The notes: generated by a model from the sequence alone, not told the origin. Counted from the stretch's first letter, positions 34,758-46,869 are shown. The stretch: DNA of 64,000 nucleotides from Chrysopilus asiliformis (GCA_964034945.1 OZ035963.1:33759644-33823643); one strand, 5' to 3'. Numbers and translations are program-made.

Positions 34758-34848
34758 AGATAAAAAACAAATAAAAATAAAATAAAATTACACGATAAAA
34801 GCAACGAAGCAATTTCAATTTAGAGCAACTAAAAACAGTGTTCAAAAC

Positions 34849-35084
34849 CATGGCCGAATTATACAAGGTCTGTTTGACAGCTCAGTTGCTTCTGGCTCTG
34901 ACGTCATCGGCAAGAAATTCTTATACGATTCAATGGGAATTTTCCCTTTTTATATGAAATATTATTGAAATTAGCGCACACACAATCAAAATTAGAAAGA
35001 ATGCACCGATATTTCTTGCCGATGACGTAGCAAAATGGTGGCTGTTAAAAAGCAACCAGCAGACCTGTGTTTAATTCGGCCATG
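34849..35084. mobile_element. 236-bp MITE
   Basis: Inverted termini CATGGCCGAATTA and an inner pair 'gacgtcatcggcaagaaat' on both arms. No clear duplication; no frame. Confidence 0.8.
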
Positions 35085-35171
35085 CGATCGATACACATTT
35101 TTCCTTCTCCCCTCAAGTTAAGATCGAAATTGTTTCTCTTTAAGTTTTCCGCTCTTGTTCAAAACGGTTTG

Positions 35172-35713
35172 TATGCTTTGCATAAAAATGAATGAAAGGT
35201 TCGAGCGATGGCTGCTTTTGGGTATGATGCACACACACATATAAGTATGCATTTCATTAGTAAGAGAGCGATATCTCGGTCCCAGCATTAAAGTTGTGTT
35301 CTCAAAGCAAATTAAAACCATAATTTTTTCTCGTTCTTTGGAGCGTTTTACTGAAATTCTGAATTTCGTTTTCTCGAGAGTGATTTTTATTTTCAATTTT
35401 TTTCAATTCCTCCAAAGCGAATTGAACCGAAATAATATGAATAGCCAGAATCAGAACAACCCATTTAGAGAAGAGAAACAATCAAGTTCTATATGAGATT
35501 CAATACACTGAAAGAAAGCATAAAAAGAGTATACATGTGAAATCTGTACTGCAAGCAGCAGACACAGCATAACAGCGGAGTAAAAATTTTGATTTTGCTT
35601 TTTAAAAACATAATTGAACATAGTTTAACATAACAAAATACCCTATACAATGCTTTAATGTAGCCCTCATCTTATAACACAGGTTTTGTTCAGATATCAC
35701 CACAAACTATCGA
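35172..35713 (+). repeat. Right copy of the ~535-bp duplicated segment
   Basis: Matches 1-532 base for base except for scattered substitutions and short indels such as an added 'cagaca' near 35561. The match ends at 35713 where an AT-only tract begins. Confidence 0.9.
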
Positions 35714-35925
35714 TATATTAATATATATAAATAATAATATAATATTATAAATAAATATATTAATAAATTACATTAATTATATATATATATATTATAAAAT
35801 TTTAATGATGAAAATATTCATATACGAATTGTTTAAAAAAGAAAGAAAAAGAAATATTATTAATTTATATAATAAATAAAATATTTAATTATAAATAAAA
35901 AATAATTTAAATATTAATTACAAAA
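35714..35925. repeat. AT-only low-complexity tract
   Basis: About 200 bp of almost pure A/T, including TATATATA runs; no gene. Confidence 0.85.
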
Positions 35926-36154
35926 CTTACATTTTTTCACATTTTCAATTTTTACTTCCCCTTCCTTACTGTAATTTCGAATATACAAAAAAAAAATATA
36001 GAAATATAAATACACAAAAAACGAGTTGTCAGCAAAAAAAACACTTTTATGATAAAAAATTATTCGAAGGAACCTACTTCGATTTTAATTTTTGTAATTA
36101 ACTTTACTTTGTGGTAGGTAGAGAGCCTTTAACCTAGAGAGTGGCCATGCTACC

Positions 36155-36255
36155 TTAATAGACTGTGCTACTGTGTAGGACAGTCTATTAATTCCAATTA
36201 GAACAGTCTATTAACTCAGTTAGAACAGTTTTTTCTCCAGATTAGAACAGTCTGT
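36155..36255. repeat. Short repeats with TTAGAACAGTCTATTAA
   Basis: Four diverged units of about 25 bp with 'agaacagtct' or 'ggacagtctattaa'. Confidence 0.7.
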
Positions 36256-36714
36256 AAAAAACAACTATGAGTTTCCAAATTGTTTTGATACCTCAAACAT
36301 GCTATTTGTTTCGTACTAAAACATCTGAAAATTATAAATGCTGGATTTGGAGTGGATAGGTTAAAATTAAACAGTCATTTATATATTCAAAGAATATGAG
36401 AACGAGTTTTTATTGAATTCAAATTTTATTATAAATTAAGTCTAGTTAAACTTAAAGAATTTTTTATTTAAACTTAATCCGTTCAAACGAGATTCAAAAT
36501 ACAACATTATAAACAAATAGGTTAATTCATTATTATTCTTAAAATCAATTGTAAATAAAGTAGAAGCAAAATAATCAAAGGGAGAAATTAAACCAAATAA
36601 AGAGAATAAGTTTTAATTGATGAACAAATTGTGTTTTTATTTCATATTAGTTTCGATGATTAAATTTCAGGTGTACAATTTGGAAAATTTATCGATGAAT
36701 GAAATATTGTAGGG

Positions 36715-36998
36715 AGATTCCAAATAGAGTACTTGGAATGCAAGTGGAAATTGAAGTGAACAAAAACGGCAATAAATTCTAAATCGAATATTTAGAATTC
36801 TATTAATTTGATTTTAAAGAAAAGCTGAAAAGGTAAATGAATTCCAAATAGAGTATTTGGAATTAATTTTTAAAGAAAAGAGGAATTTTTTACTAAAATG
36901 TGAAGAAATTCCAAATAAAGTATTTGGAATTTTGTTACTTTAAAGGACAAAAATTAAGTGAAATCAGAGAGAGATTCCAAATAAAGTATTCGGAATTG
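36715..36998. repeat. Tandem palindromic repeat ATTCCAAATA..TATTTGGAAT
   Basis: Four to five units spaced by roughly 60 bp, each with a 21-22 bp near-perfect palindrome (GATTCCAAATAGAGTACTTG and variants at about 36717, 36840, 36904, 36973). Confidence 0.85.
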
Positions 36999-37899
36999 TA
37001 GGGGAAACTGGGGCACATTCGGCATTGCCATTTTCAGTATCAAGAATGCTTCAGAAAGGAGCGATCAAATACGTAAATGCACAATAATGCAATAACTTGA
37101 ATTTAAATAAAGTCTGAGAGTTCTATTTCGGCGCTCAGAAGAGCAAGAGGTATTTTTGTGTTTTTCGGAAGTTTGATGTAATTTTCCCAAGCAGGTACGT
37201 AAGGAATTTTTGAAGTCAATTTCGTCCGACTCTTAAAAAATTTCGCGCAAATAGCATTTAAAAACATTAAGTTTCAATCCCGAAAGTAGAATGCCCTTTA
37301 ATTTACAGTATTTTAGATAAAAAATCTGAAAACATTTAGCTGACACTTTTGGGGCACATTCGGCTTTCGTGATTTTAAGAAGTGAGATTGAATACATCCG
37401 TGATTTTAAGAGAGATTGAATTTAAATTACTAAATTTAAATTATAGATTGAATTTAAATGAATCCTGTCGGCACATTTCGATATTCCACATAATATATTT
37501 TTAATATAAATTTCGATAACTATTTCGTGAAATAGGATTTTTCAATCATTCTTGTATGTGATATGTAATGAATTTTTATTTTTTATTTTATTTTAAAGAA
37601 TTAATAAAATGAATTCAAATCTAATAGTCTTTCAATTAGTAAAATCAAACAAATAACGTATATTCGCCGAATGTGCCCCTTCAAAAGCCGAATGTGCCCC
37701 GGCATGGGGTACATTCAGCAAAATGGCCTCCTTTTTAAAATTAGTAAAAATCGTATATTTCTTTAGAGCTACAAAAAAAATCTATTTCCTATTTAATAGT
37801 AAAATAATGAAAGTTTTTACAAATTTTCAAATTCATCAAACGAATTTGGCAGGAAATGACTTTGAAAAAAACCTGCCGAATGTGCTCCAGCTTCCCCTA
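36999..37899. mobile_element. TIR element with GGGGCACATTCGGC motifs
   Basis: Termini TAGGGGAARCTGGRGCACAT are inverted at the right end (ending 37899). The motif 'ggggcacattcggc' or its inverse occurs at least five times inside (for example near 37010, 37353, 37670 and 37688). Flanks share GAATTG on both sides, possibly a mutated 8-bp duplication. The internal frame at 37723 is low-complexity. Confidence 0.8.
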
Positions 37900-38088
37900 T
37901 TGAATTGAATTTAGGAAGACGACAAAGAAACGATAACGGGAAACATACGCTATTTCCAGACAATGCAATTATCGTTGCAACTTTTAATTTGCACGCAAAA
38001 TATTAAGAATTTTGGGTGGAAATTAAATTCGAAAAAAGAGAAAAAGCGGGGAAAAAACAAAGAGGAGTTGGTGTAGTTTTGATTCCTT

Positions 38089-38600
38089 TAGGCTTGCCAG
38101 ACGTCACTATAAAAGTGACAATTGTCACTTTTCGACCAATTTCTTTCTTTTTTTGTTCTTAGTCACTTTTTCCACTTTTTTCATTTCGCATTTACAGCAT
38201 TTTCAACAAAACAAGTTTATTGTGTTAAATTTTGTAATTAACATAAAGAACTTTCTAAATATAGGGTTTCCCAATAACCCCACCTATTTTTGAAATTTTG
38301 CTAACAAAATATAATTTTAAAGACTTAAATTGTATGCAATTTTATGAATTCGTGCAAAAAGAAAAGGAAATTTAAAAAAAAATAAGGATTCTAGAAAAAT
38401 ACTATGTATAAAAGTTTAATTATGGGACCAAAGTGTAATGTAAAACTGAAATAAACCACATATTATATTTATTTTTCTTTTAATATATATGTCACTTTTT
38501 GTTATCACTTTTTGATTTGTAAAAGTCACTTTTTTGTACGCAATAATCACTTTTATTCTCTCCAAAGACACTTTTTCGGTTTTGACGTCTGGTAATCCTA
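38089..38600. mobile_element. TIR element TAGG..TGCCAGACGTC
   Basis: Inverted ends TAGGCTTGCCAGACGTC and GACGTCTGGTAATCCTA are flanked by a 7-bp duplication ATTCCTT (38082-38088 and 38601-38607). The motif 'gtcacttttt' repeats many times on both sides. 512 bp without a convincing frame. Confidence 0.87.
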
Positions 38601-38820
38601 ATTCCTTCAACCTTACCCGGACATTATTCCTAAGTGTTGGTTGAAAGAATGAGGATTCTCAGGATTATGGCTTTTTGGAACCCTTTCCCCTCAACCAGCT
38701 TTTTCGCAGTTTTTAAAGAATTACAGACCGGTTTTTTTTTAACTGAACCGTTGAAATTTTAGTAAACCGAAACCAAACTGAACCACTTTCAAAAAAAGAT
38801 TGCCGAAATACTGTAACCAA

Positions 38821-39245
38821 ACCAGTGGCGGCTCGTGTATATTTGAAATGAGGAGGCAAAGTTTTTTTTTAGTTCTATAAAATTTTTTATTATGTAGGAA
38901 GACGTATTCCGAATTATGTAGGAAGACCTATTCTTCTGGAGGGGAAAAGTGAAACAGAGATTGGTGTTCGTATTCTATATGTGGCTATGCTTGTTCTTAG
39001 CAATAGCTGTATGAAAGCATTTGTACGAATCGGAGGCTAGCCTCTATGAAGAGAATTTGTAGTTTATGTTTTAGAGAATTCGACATTAGAGAATAGGATT
39101 TTCTTTTAAATTATTATTTTCTTAACATACAGATTTTTATACAGTCCATTATGATATAAAAAATTAAAGGGATACGTTAGAAAAACATTTTTATAAAATG
39201 TTATGAGGAGGCAATGCCTCCGTTGCCTCCCCTAAAAAAAAGTAT
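38821..39245 (+). repeat. Dispersed repeat starting CCAGTGGCGGCTCGTG, copy 2
   Basis: See 33178-33446 for the inverted copy. This copy extends further to 'gaggaggcaatgcctccg' near 39207. Confidence 0.75.
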
Positions 39246-39424
39246 CAACGCCCTAAAAAAAAAGTTGCCAGAAACGCGTTGCAACAAAGCAAATTGCAAT
39301 TTTGCTGACTACTTCAATGAAAACTTTCTGCTTTAATACAAAATTCAGCGATGGAAATCAGTGCAAGATCCAGTCAGAGGTTCTAAACTAATGTGAAAAC
39401 AACAAAAGCTATAATAGCCAATCT

Positions 39425-39935
39425 GACAATTATTGAAAACCCGTATGATGATATTCGTATCAAAATTCGAACAGTTGTATTAAAATTCCACTTTGAAGTC
39501 AAATTTTTCAATAAGATTTTTTTAAATTTATTCCAATTGGATTTTGATATATGGGAGTGTTATGTAGAATCATATCCTAAATAACTTTTGTTCTTGCACT
39601 TTTTTGATAAAATTCACCGTTTTTGAGATATTCAGAAAAAAAGTTTTCGTTCGTATGGGAGGTACCCCCCCTAATGGTCCATTTTTGCCCATTAACGAAT
39701 TTAGCCTCGCATTTTACGAAAAACGGATCTGCGCAAAATTTCAAGTCTGTAACTCAATCCGTGCGCCCGCAATACGCGCCACAGACGGACGGACATGCAA
39801 AAATTAATTATTTTTATCATTCTAAACACACTGGTGTAATTCATTTTTGTGTGTGATGACGGGATATTGGCGTTACAAACGGTAAGGCAAATTTAATATA
39901 CCCTTTGGTTCCACCATACGGGTATAAAAAGTGTA
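39425..39935 (-). mobile_element. DINE-1/INE-1-like repeat copy, inverted
   Basis: Read on the minus strand it starts 'ataccc' at 39926 and shows the same order of blocks as 12522-13000, but its GTCTGTCC core is reduced to about three tetramers, and it continues past the poly-G/poly-C block into a ~145-bp unit. Confidence 0.75.
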
Positions 39936-40149
39936 ACTTTAATTCACTGAATCAACGGAAAAATTTTATGTGAAAAAAAAATTTAAATTAGACAATTTTA
40001 TTTTGTTATACACAACACATATAATAATTTTTCATAGTAGATCAAAACTACGGTGATCAGACATCTCGTATTACGTGAGAAAGTGCAGCATTTCAGTCGT
40101 ATGTTCCGCATTGAATAGAAAACACGTGTTCCATTGGCCTAAAATCTAA

Positions 40150-40255
40150 GCAACATATAGGAAAAAACCGCATCAAAATCGGTTCAGTGGTTTTCGAACG
40201 AAGTCCGGACATACAGACAGACGTTGCCTTTTATATATGTAGAGAAGATCAAAAT
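40150..40255 (+). repeat. Tail block 'aaaatcggttcagtggtttt'
   Basis: Resembles 15735-15825: 'atcaaaatcggttcagtgg', then 'catacagacagacg' and 'tttatatatgtagag'. Probably the end of a retroelement or a Helentron-like repeat. Confidence 0.6.
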
Positions 40256-40796
40256 GATCGGTTCTTGAAAAAACGAATTTAAAAAAAAACAATGCCTTCG
40301 ACTAGTATTCAAATTCAGAAATCTGTACACCGATTCTGAGCATAATCGATACTTATCGCCAGTGGAATGTCGAAAAGAGGGAATTTTTTTAAAGTTAGGA
40401 AATTTTCTTGAAGATCCGCAGCGATGAAGAATTTTTTACCTGCCCGATGTGAATTTTATAAGTTGCAATGCTAATGGTATGTGTGTAAATACATTCTCAT
40501 TATATTAAATTTGTCATATAGAATTTCTTCACTGAATTTTACCACTTTATCATTAGTATTAAGTTTGTACTGAATTTATACTTAATACTATAGCATTAAT
40601 AAATAATTGAATTGAATTGCATTTATAAGTTGCAAGTGTAATAAGTAACCCAAAAATTCTCGATTTGACAGCCGCGAATGTGAGAGGAGTGGACAACGAA
40701 AAGTACCGCGAAAAACTTTAGATAGTGTTTTTAATAATTTACCAAAGACAATTAATTCCGCAGTATCCGTTTATTATTACCTTAGGAGGAATCAAA

Positions 40797-41049
40797 TGCG
40801 AATAATGTGGCGAAATTTACTGGACGCGTCAGATCCTTTTGTGATATTTATGTGTTTGTGAGGTTTATAGAAATAAATGGGCTTCCACAGGCACTAGCAG
40901 TGGAAATCATTGAAATGTTGACTCCGCACATGCCTAATCAAATTTTAATATCGCCTGCTCTTGGTGTTCTGTATGCGCTAAACTTCTACGCAAACGCACT
41001 GTTTTCACCACCTCACAAAGCAAGTGATATCCCTTGGAAATGTCGATAA
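40797..41049 (+). pseudogene. HARBI1-like (PIF/Harbinger) transposase fragment
   Basis: In one frame from 40797 the sequence starts MRIMWRNLLDASDPF; in a second frame it continues with LAVEIIEMLTPHMPNQ and then LGVLYALNFYANA. This pattern, a 'R-N-L-x-x-x-x-D-P-F' lead, a helix ending in L-x-P-x-M and then 'L-x-x-L-x-F-y-A-x-G', is that of the N-terminal region of HARBI1-like transposases, whose full length is about 350-400 residues. The frameshift and the absence of the downstream nuclease domain mark it as a relic. I see no flanking TIRs. Confidence 0.55.
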
Positions 41050-42035
41050 AAACGTTGGAAATGTGGAATAGATTTCCAGACGTCAAACCATTAGTGTTAC
41101 CCGACTGAAGGAAATCGCATTGGAAGTCAAAGCTGCATCAGTGTACTGTATCCACCAACACAATTAAAAAAAAGTTGAATATGTGCACATAAGTCGCTTG
41201 CCGATAATGATCGACAGCTCCCTCAGAATCCCTATACTGGTCCCCTTAATCAAGGCGATAAATTGATAAGGTGGCGGCATTGCAATACAAATTGTGATGT
41301 CACAGTTCCACAAAATAAAATTATATTTAAAAAATCCATTTTTTTTATTTAAAAAAATTTATGTTTGGAATAAATATTTGATAGGTGCAACATATTTTTG
41401 TTAGATTCAAATATTTTTTGTCTTTCAATAAGTGTTTTTATTGGTCTTGCGATTGTCGCCACCTTAGTTCTCTATCGTTTTGATAGTAATTATTTTATGC
41501 ATAATTTATTTTTTTCTTTAAAGCCAATTGCCTATTTTAAATGGCTAAGGGACTCGCCATATAGAATCCGAATATCGCCATTTTTTCGATCTCGTCTTTA
41601 TATGGAAATACTGATTGAAATCCACAAAACAAACGTTTCAAAATTACTCAAATATCTCAAAAAGACAACTCGAATCGGAAAAAAAATTTATTTGATAGCG
41701 AAATAAGTAAAAAAAATAAGATTTTCCGAAAACCGGTATTGAAATGGCCAGAAACCAGTATTACGCTATTGACGGAAGTTTCCATTATTTGGATTTCGGT
41801 ATTGAAAAATTGTCCCAGCTTCGGTAATACCGGTATTGCAAACTCTAGTTTGAGTTTTCTCTGTGTAGGTACATAAATCGATTTTACTTTCAATTTATGC
41901 GGTTCGAACTCGAAAACGGTCTCCTGCGATTCTCGATATTACTTCTTTTTAATAAACATACATATACCAGAATTTGCAAGTCGTCGACAGACGCTACCAA
42001 GGACGGTCTTAAATTCTAAAATAAGTTAATTAATA
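41050..42035. other. Intergenic, no gene seen
   Basis: A 102-codon plus-strand frame (41398-41706) has a hydrophobic start but no motif or splice support; I do not call it. Confidence 0.4.
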
Positions 42036-42543
42036 CAGGAAAATTAGGCGAAAAAAAGCATGAACCTCTTAAAAAATCCTAGTTAACTGGATTTTTGCAC
42101 AGACCTTTATTTTGACATAACAAACAACGTCCCAAAAGTCCATTCCAGAATTGCGCCGGCGTCGTGAGTTATTCAAGGTCAAAGGTCCCAAAAATCAGTT
42201 TTTTACGTTTATCTCACTTTATACGGGTTGCACGTCTTTTTGAGATTCAGATGAATTAATCACAATGAAATTCTCTACAAAAAAGGTTAAATAAGGTTTT
42301 TTTGTAGGGCCAATAGAATTTTATTGTGATTAATTCATCTGAACCTCAAAAAGACGTACAACCCGTACAAAGTAAGATAAACGCAAAAAACTGATTTTTT
42401 GGACATTTGACCTTGAATAACTCACGACGCCGGCGCAATTCTGGAATGGACTTTTGGGACGTTGCTTGTTATGTCAAAATAAAGGTCTGTGCAAAAATCC
42501 AGTTAACTAGGATTTTTTAAGAGGTTAAATCCTAATTTTCCTG
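42036..42543. mobile_element. 508-bp palindromic MITE
   Basis: Arms of about 235 bp (42036-42270 and 42310-42543) are inverted copies with few differences; they begin CAGGAAAATTAGG and include 'attgcgccggcgtcgtgagt' and 'ttcatctgaacctcaaaaa'. The flanks show no clear duplication. Confidence 0.9.
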
Positions 42544-42735
42544 GATTAAATGGCGATCGTGAAGATATCTGTGGCCTCAAACAATAACCTCTTAATCCTT
42601 TCGAGATGACTTCTTGTTTAAATATTTGAAAACTAGTTTTGGGTTTTACGTTAAAAGTGTCGTCAAGAAAGACTCTGTAATTGAAAAATAATTATGACCT
42701 TGGGATTTGGACATGGGGTCCTGGGACTATTTGTT

Positions 42736-45339
42736 CACGGAAAGAATTATTTTCTAAAAACCAAGAAAATTGCTATATAAATCGAGAACATGGGGAATAG
42801 TTCTCGTCCAAGTGAACATTTTCTTGATTTAAAACAATGAGAAACGATTGTAGAAACTCTTGAATTTTGAAAGTTTTAGAATATATTTTCTAAATGTAAG
42901 AAAAAACGGATTAAATTCTGAAAATAATGGTTGAAAAACAATTCTAGAAATCAGATATTATTTCTACATTCCATCATAAATTTCTTATTAAATCTTTGTG
43001 ACCAAGTAAAAATTGATTATTTTGAGAAATGACGGAATAGTATTTTCTGATATATCTAGAAATGGGTTCTTAACACATTCGTTTCTAGAACAAAATCGAT
43101 CAATTATTGCCCGATATTAGAAGTTACCGCTCAGTATTTTCTAGTTGCCTAGAAATTTATTCTTATCATATTCCTTTCAAGAATAAAGTTAGAAAATTAC
43201 TGTTTTAGGTGAAGCGAAATCCATCAAAAATTTCTTGATGTTAGAGCAAACCGTTCAGTATTTTCTACTTGTGCAGAAATAAATTCTTAATACATTCCTT
43301 TCTAGAGCAAAGTTAGAAATTTGTTTTTAAAATTCTAGTAAAAATGATCAAATATTTCTTGATTTTAGAAAATATCTTCTAGTCAGCCAGCAATAAGTTC
43401 TTACAATATTCCTTTGTGGACTCCATAACCCCGCGACTAAAAATTTAGTTGCAAATTCAAAGCGCTGTCGGCCCTTATATTGCAAATATTAGGATACAAG
43501 AATAAAAACAGAAAAATGTATGAAATTTTTTCTTCAATAATATTTTTATTTTTTATTGAATTTTATGACAAATAAGTTACAAAAACTTCTTAATTTTTTA
43601 ACAATTAAATATTTACGGTGTATATACTGTTTGTTCCAACTAGTAGTATATATGGTTGGCATGACAGATCACAAAAACTGGCGTACTTTGCTTTTCTAGC
43701 TTCGATGGCGTCTTTGAGATCCAATTCGGAATCAACTTGAAGTATTAGACCACGTTGTGAGTCGGCTATACTGAGTTTCCAGATTTTTTTGGGATCATCT
43801 TTCCGTTTTACTTGCCCAGTCGGTGTTAAAAAGAAATGGAGACATTGGCATATGGTAAAGTGACAATCATTGACATCTGAAACAAAGAAATGGAATTATC
43901 AGCTAAATAACATTATAATTAAGGCTTTCAATTAATATTACAATAGAAAGGATAATTGTACTTGGATTATATTACGGAAAGTTACGGTATTTTTTTAAAA
44001 AAATATGTTTACCTTTAAATTCGCGTGAAAGAAGGAGTTTCGTTTGATCTTTTTCTGATCCAATTCTTAAAAATTGAGGTACAATTTTTTTCCATCCTTC
44101 AAGAAGCCCGCAGCCGTTTGAAAAGAGGGCATCGAAGCCAATATCTATGTAAATTGAAATAATTGTTACTTTTTTACTTAGATGGAAAATAATGGCTTAC
44201 CAATCGTGCTCCGGACGAATGCCTCAATGCTGGCCATTCGTCTACCAGTTTTTTTTATATTATTAGTTTTTTTTGAACTGGTGGGAACGTAATTTGCTCA
44301 TAGGTTTCCACTGCAGTTCTACACAATCCCATGGTTCGCAATAGTGCTTTAGCCAAATTTTGCCTTGCTGAATCTCTTCACCTTTGTCAATAAATAATAT
44401 TGGTATTCATATTGGTATTGATCCTCCATTCCCCATTCCTTTAACACAGCAAAAAGTTTTTCGTCAACTGGATTATATTGCTGCTCCATGCTAAAAAACT
44501 TTTTCGACTTACTCACCGAACTAACGCACGCTGCCGCGGATTACGAACAACTGAGAACTAACTCCGTGTGTTTTTTGAATTTCATTTTCGTATGTCTCGC
44601 ATTTTTTCGAGTCGGGTGACACGAGACTTCGAGAATTTGAAGATTTGAAAGAACGATCCCAGAAAACATTACTAGATCGATCTTAAAGTTCTGAATTCAA
44701 TCAAATAGTTCCAAATCAGATAGAAAATGCAGTCTTGAAGTAAGAATTAGTTTTCTCGAATCGTTCTCAAAATGATATTTTCAGAGTAGAAAATCTTCTG
44801 ATAGTACATACAAAAATGTTCTCAAATTAAGAAAGAAAGATTTTTATTTTCTAGCTCTAGAATATTCCCCTTAATTCAAGCATTCTGAAATCACATAGGG
44901 CGCCAAACTTAGTTTTACAAACCGAATGAAAACATTTTGCTTTAGAAAATATTTTCTTATTTTAATTCTTGAGTTCTGAATACAAAAAAGTAATGATCCC
45001 ACAAAAATAGTCAATGAAGTCTGAAAAAATAAATCATTTTCTTTAACTCGAGAAAATATTTTCTTATTTTTATCGCTATTTAATTAAATTGCGTATTTCG
45101 TGGATTTACTTTCTTAGATCTAGATTTACTTTCTTAGATCTAGAAAACTTTGTTGATCACTAAAAGATTGATTTAAGAATTGCTTAATTTCTTGAAATCA
45201 GATTTTTTTTTCTCATAATGAGAAAGTGGTACTTGAAACAATATAAAAGTTCTCATTTTAAGTTGATTTTTCTCAAAATTCGATTTTCTCGAATCAAGAA
45301 AACCTGTTTCTAAAAAATAGAAAATTATTATTTTCCGTG
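42736..45339 (-). mobile_element. TIR-bounded 2.6-kb unit carrying a gene of a multicopy insect family
   Basis: The left end CACGGAAAGAATTATTTTCTA is mirrored at the right end (..ATTATTATTTTCCGTG), giving an imperfect ~21-bp TIR that begins CAC; TT lies outside both ends. About 700 bp on each side is filled with degenerate motifs of the form TTTCTTGATT, TTTCTAGAAAT and AGTATTTTCTA in both orientations, as expected for a dense array of subterminal binding sites. The centre (43605-44489) holds a decayed three-exon minus-strand gene. The CAC end and 2-bp duplication would fit CMC (CACTA-like) elements, but no transposase is present and this is inference. Confidence 0.65.
43605..44489 (-). pseudogene. 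Decayed three-exon gene of a multicopy insect family (SAM-like N-terminus)
   Basis: The minus strand starts at 44489 with MEQQYNPVDEKLFAVLKEWG, like the sterile-alpha-motif starts of a multicopy uncharacterised insect family. Exon 1 is broken by at least one frameshift between about 44400 and 44290, then ends in RRMASIEAFVRSTI with donor ATTG|GTAAGC (44201). Exon 2 (44144-44013) encodes GFDALFSNGCGLLEGWKKIV and ends at G|GTAAAC. Exon 3 (43876-43605) follows TTTCAG, shows ILQVDSELDLKDAIEARKAK and, near its end, CQPYILLVG, then stops. The 'Q-P-[FY]-I-L-x-V-G' end and the preceding 'DL..AI' segment match what I know of that family. Splice sites and phases agree across the two later exons. Function unknown. 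Confidence 0.65.
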
Positions 45340-46860
45340 TTCCATTAGTACTTTTGTGTTAATACATAATTAAGCCAATAGATGTTGTGGTATGAAAAAC
45401 TAACAAATTTAATTCATTGAAAAATTATAAATTCATTATACATAGAAATACAGAAAGACGCCAAAAGAATTTTTCACACATCGTCTGGTTTATTTGCATA
45501 CCAGCAGTTGCGAAAGCGTTAAGTCGATTTTAATGTGAAGCTAAACTATGCCTTTTACAGATTCAGCTCACATTGAAAATAGACTGAAATCGACTTAGAC
45601 TGAAATCGACTTAATTTAATAAATAAATAATTTAGAATAGTTTTTTTGTTTTTTGAAAAAATGTTTTATTCATTATAGATTTAGCAACCCTTTTGCAACC
45701 CTCGATTAATCAAAGTGCCCATAGTGCGACGCTCAAATAAGATTTTGTTGTTGTATTTTTTTAGAAGCACGGCAAACTTTATCGCAAATTTGTATGAGGA
45801 TATATATGACTAAGCCAAAATAACAATGTTACATTTATTGCATTCACAATTATAATGAGATTTCAACAACTTTCCTGCCAATCTTTTTTAATACATCAAC
45901 TTTATTCCTGTTATGTAGAAAAGCACAAACAGCATATTTCTCACTATTAAATTCCATACTGTATTACAAAGAGATATGTACGTACTTCTAAATGTAGTGA
46001 GTATACAAAGAACATTTTATCTTGGCGAAATTATCTTAAATGTTTTGCGGTTCTACGCATTTGACCTAAAATCTTTAAGGAGAATCTTTTCTCAGACCTT
46101 ACAGTACATATTTTCTTTAAGGTGAACCGAGACAAGTTTATGCGACAAAGGAAGTCAAGCGAACAGTATCTGGAATGGTACAATGATAAGGACTACGATG
46201 TTTTTCATTCTCTCAACATCAGTACAGATATGCTGTCTAGTGCCGCTTCTATCTTATTGTAAAAGAAAACAAAGACATATGAATCTCTAATGGAGGATAA
46301 AGAATCCTTTTGATGACAATTCATACGATTTTTATCACACGTAGATAATGAGAATGGGGATAAGAGTTAAGTTGTATTGTACGACTATACTAGTCCCTTA
46401 TTATGTCTTGCCGAGTCATTCAATCTGTTTGTCAGTCCCTATCTATCTGTCTTTTATGTCACTAATGTCACAACTATGTATTCTCATAATTCACCGATTG
46501 AATAAGTCTACACTCAAATAAGTGCTTAGTTCTTTTTTTTAGTAGCTGCTTAAAAAAGTACGTAAATTGATATTTTTTTATAATAAATTGATATGTTTGC
46601 ATCTATCTATTGATTGTTAAAAATCAAAACTGAAGTCACATGCACCATACAATAAATATAGGTACCCGAAATGGTTGTTAATACTAAGATTTCTATTTAA
46701 TAAAATATTTAAAAAAAAGTAGAACCGACTTGAGAAAAGGTGCTGTCAAATTTAAGAGCACCATAAAAATTGAAATTACGCTAAAATCAATCGTAATGAG
46801 TATTTTTTTTTGTTTTTTTTTTTTACTCCAAATGATATATCATAAGATTTAGTAGACCGT
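45340..46860. other. Intergenic, no gene seen
   Basis: A small inverted pair (45518-45615, 'gttaagtcgattttaatgtg') is the only structure noted. No supported frame. Confidence 0.5.
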
Positions 46861-46869
46861 TTGTAGCGC

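Noticed and set aside
35714..35925. Nuclear copy of mitochondrial DNA
   Set aside because: The tract is simply A/T-only low complexity with no recognisable mitochondrial gene.
36715..36998. CRISPR-like array
   Set aside because: Eukaryotic context, only four to five irregular units, spacers are related to each other and no cas genes.
41398..41706. 102-codon frame with a hydrophobic N-terminus
   Set aside because: Starts in AT-rich DNA, no motif, no convincing initiation context; chance frame likely.
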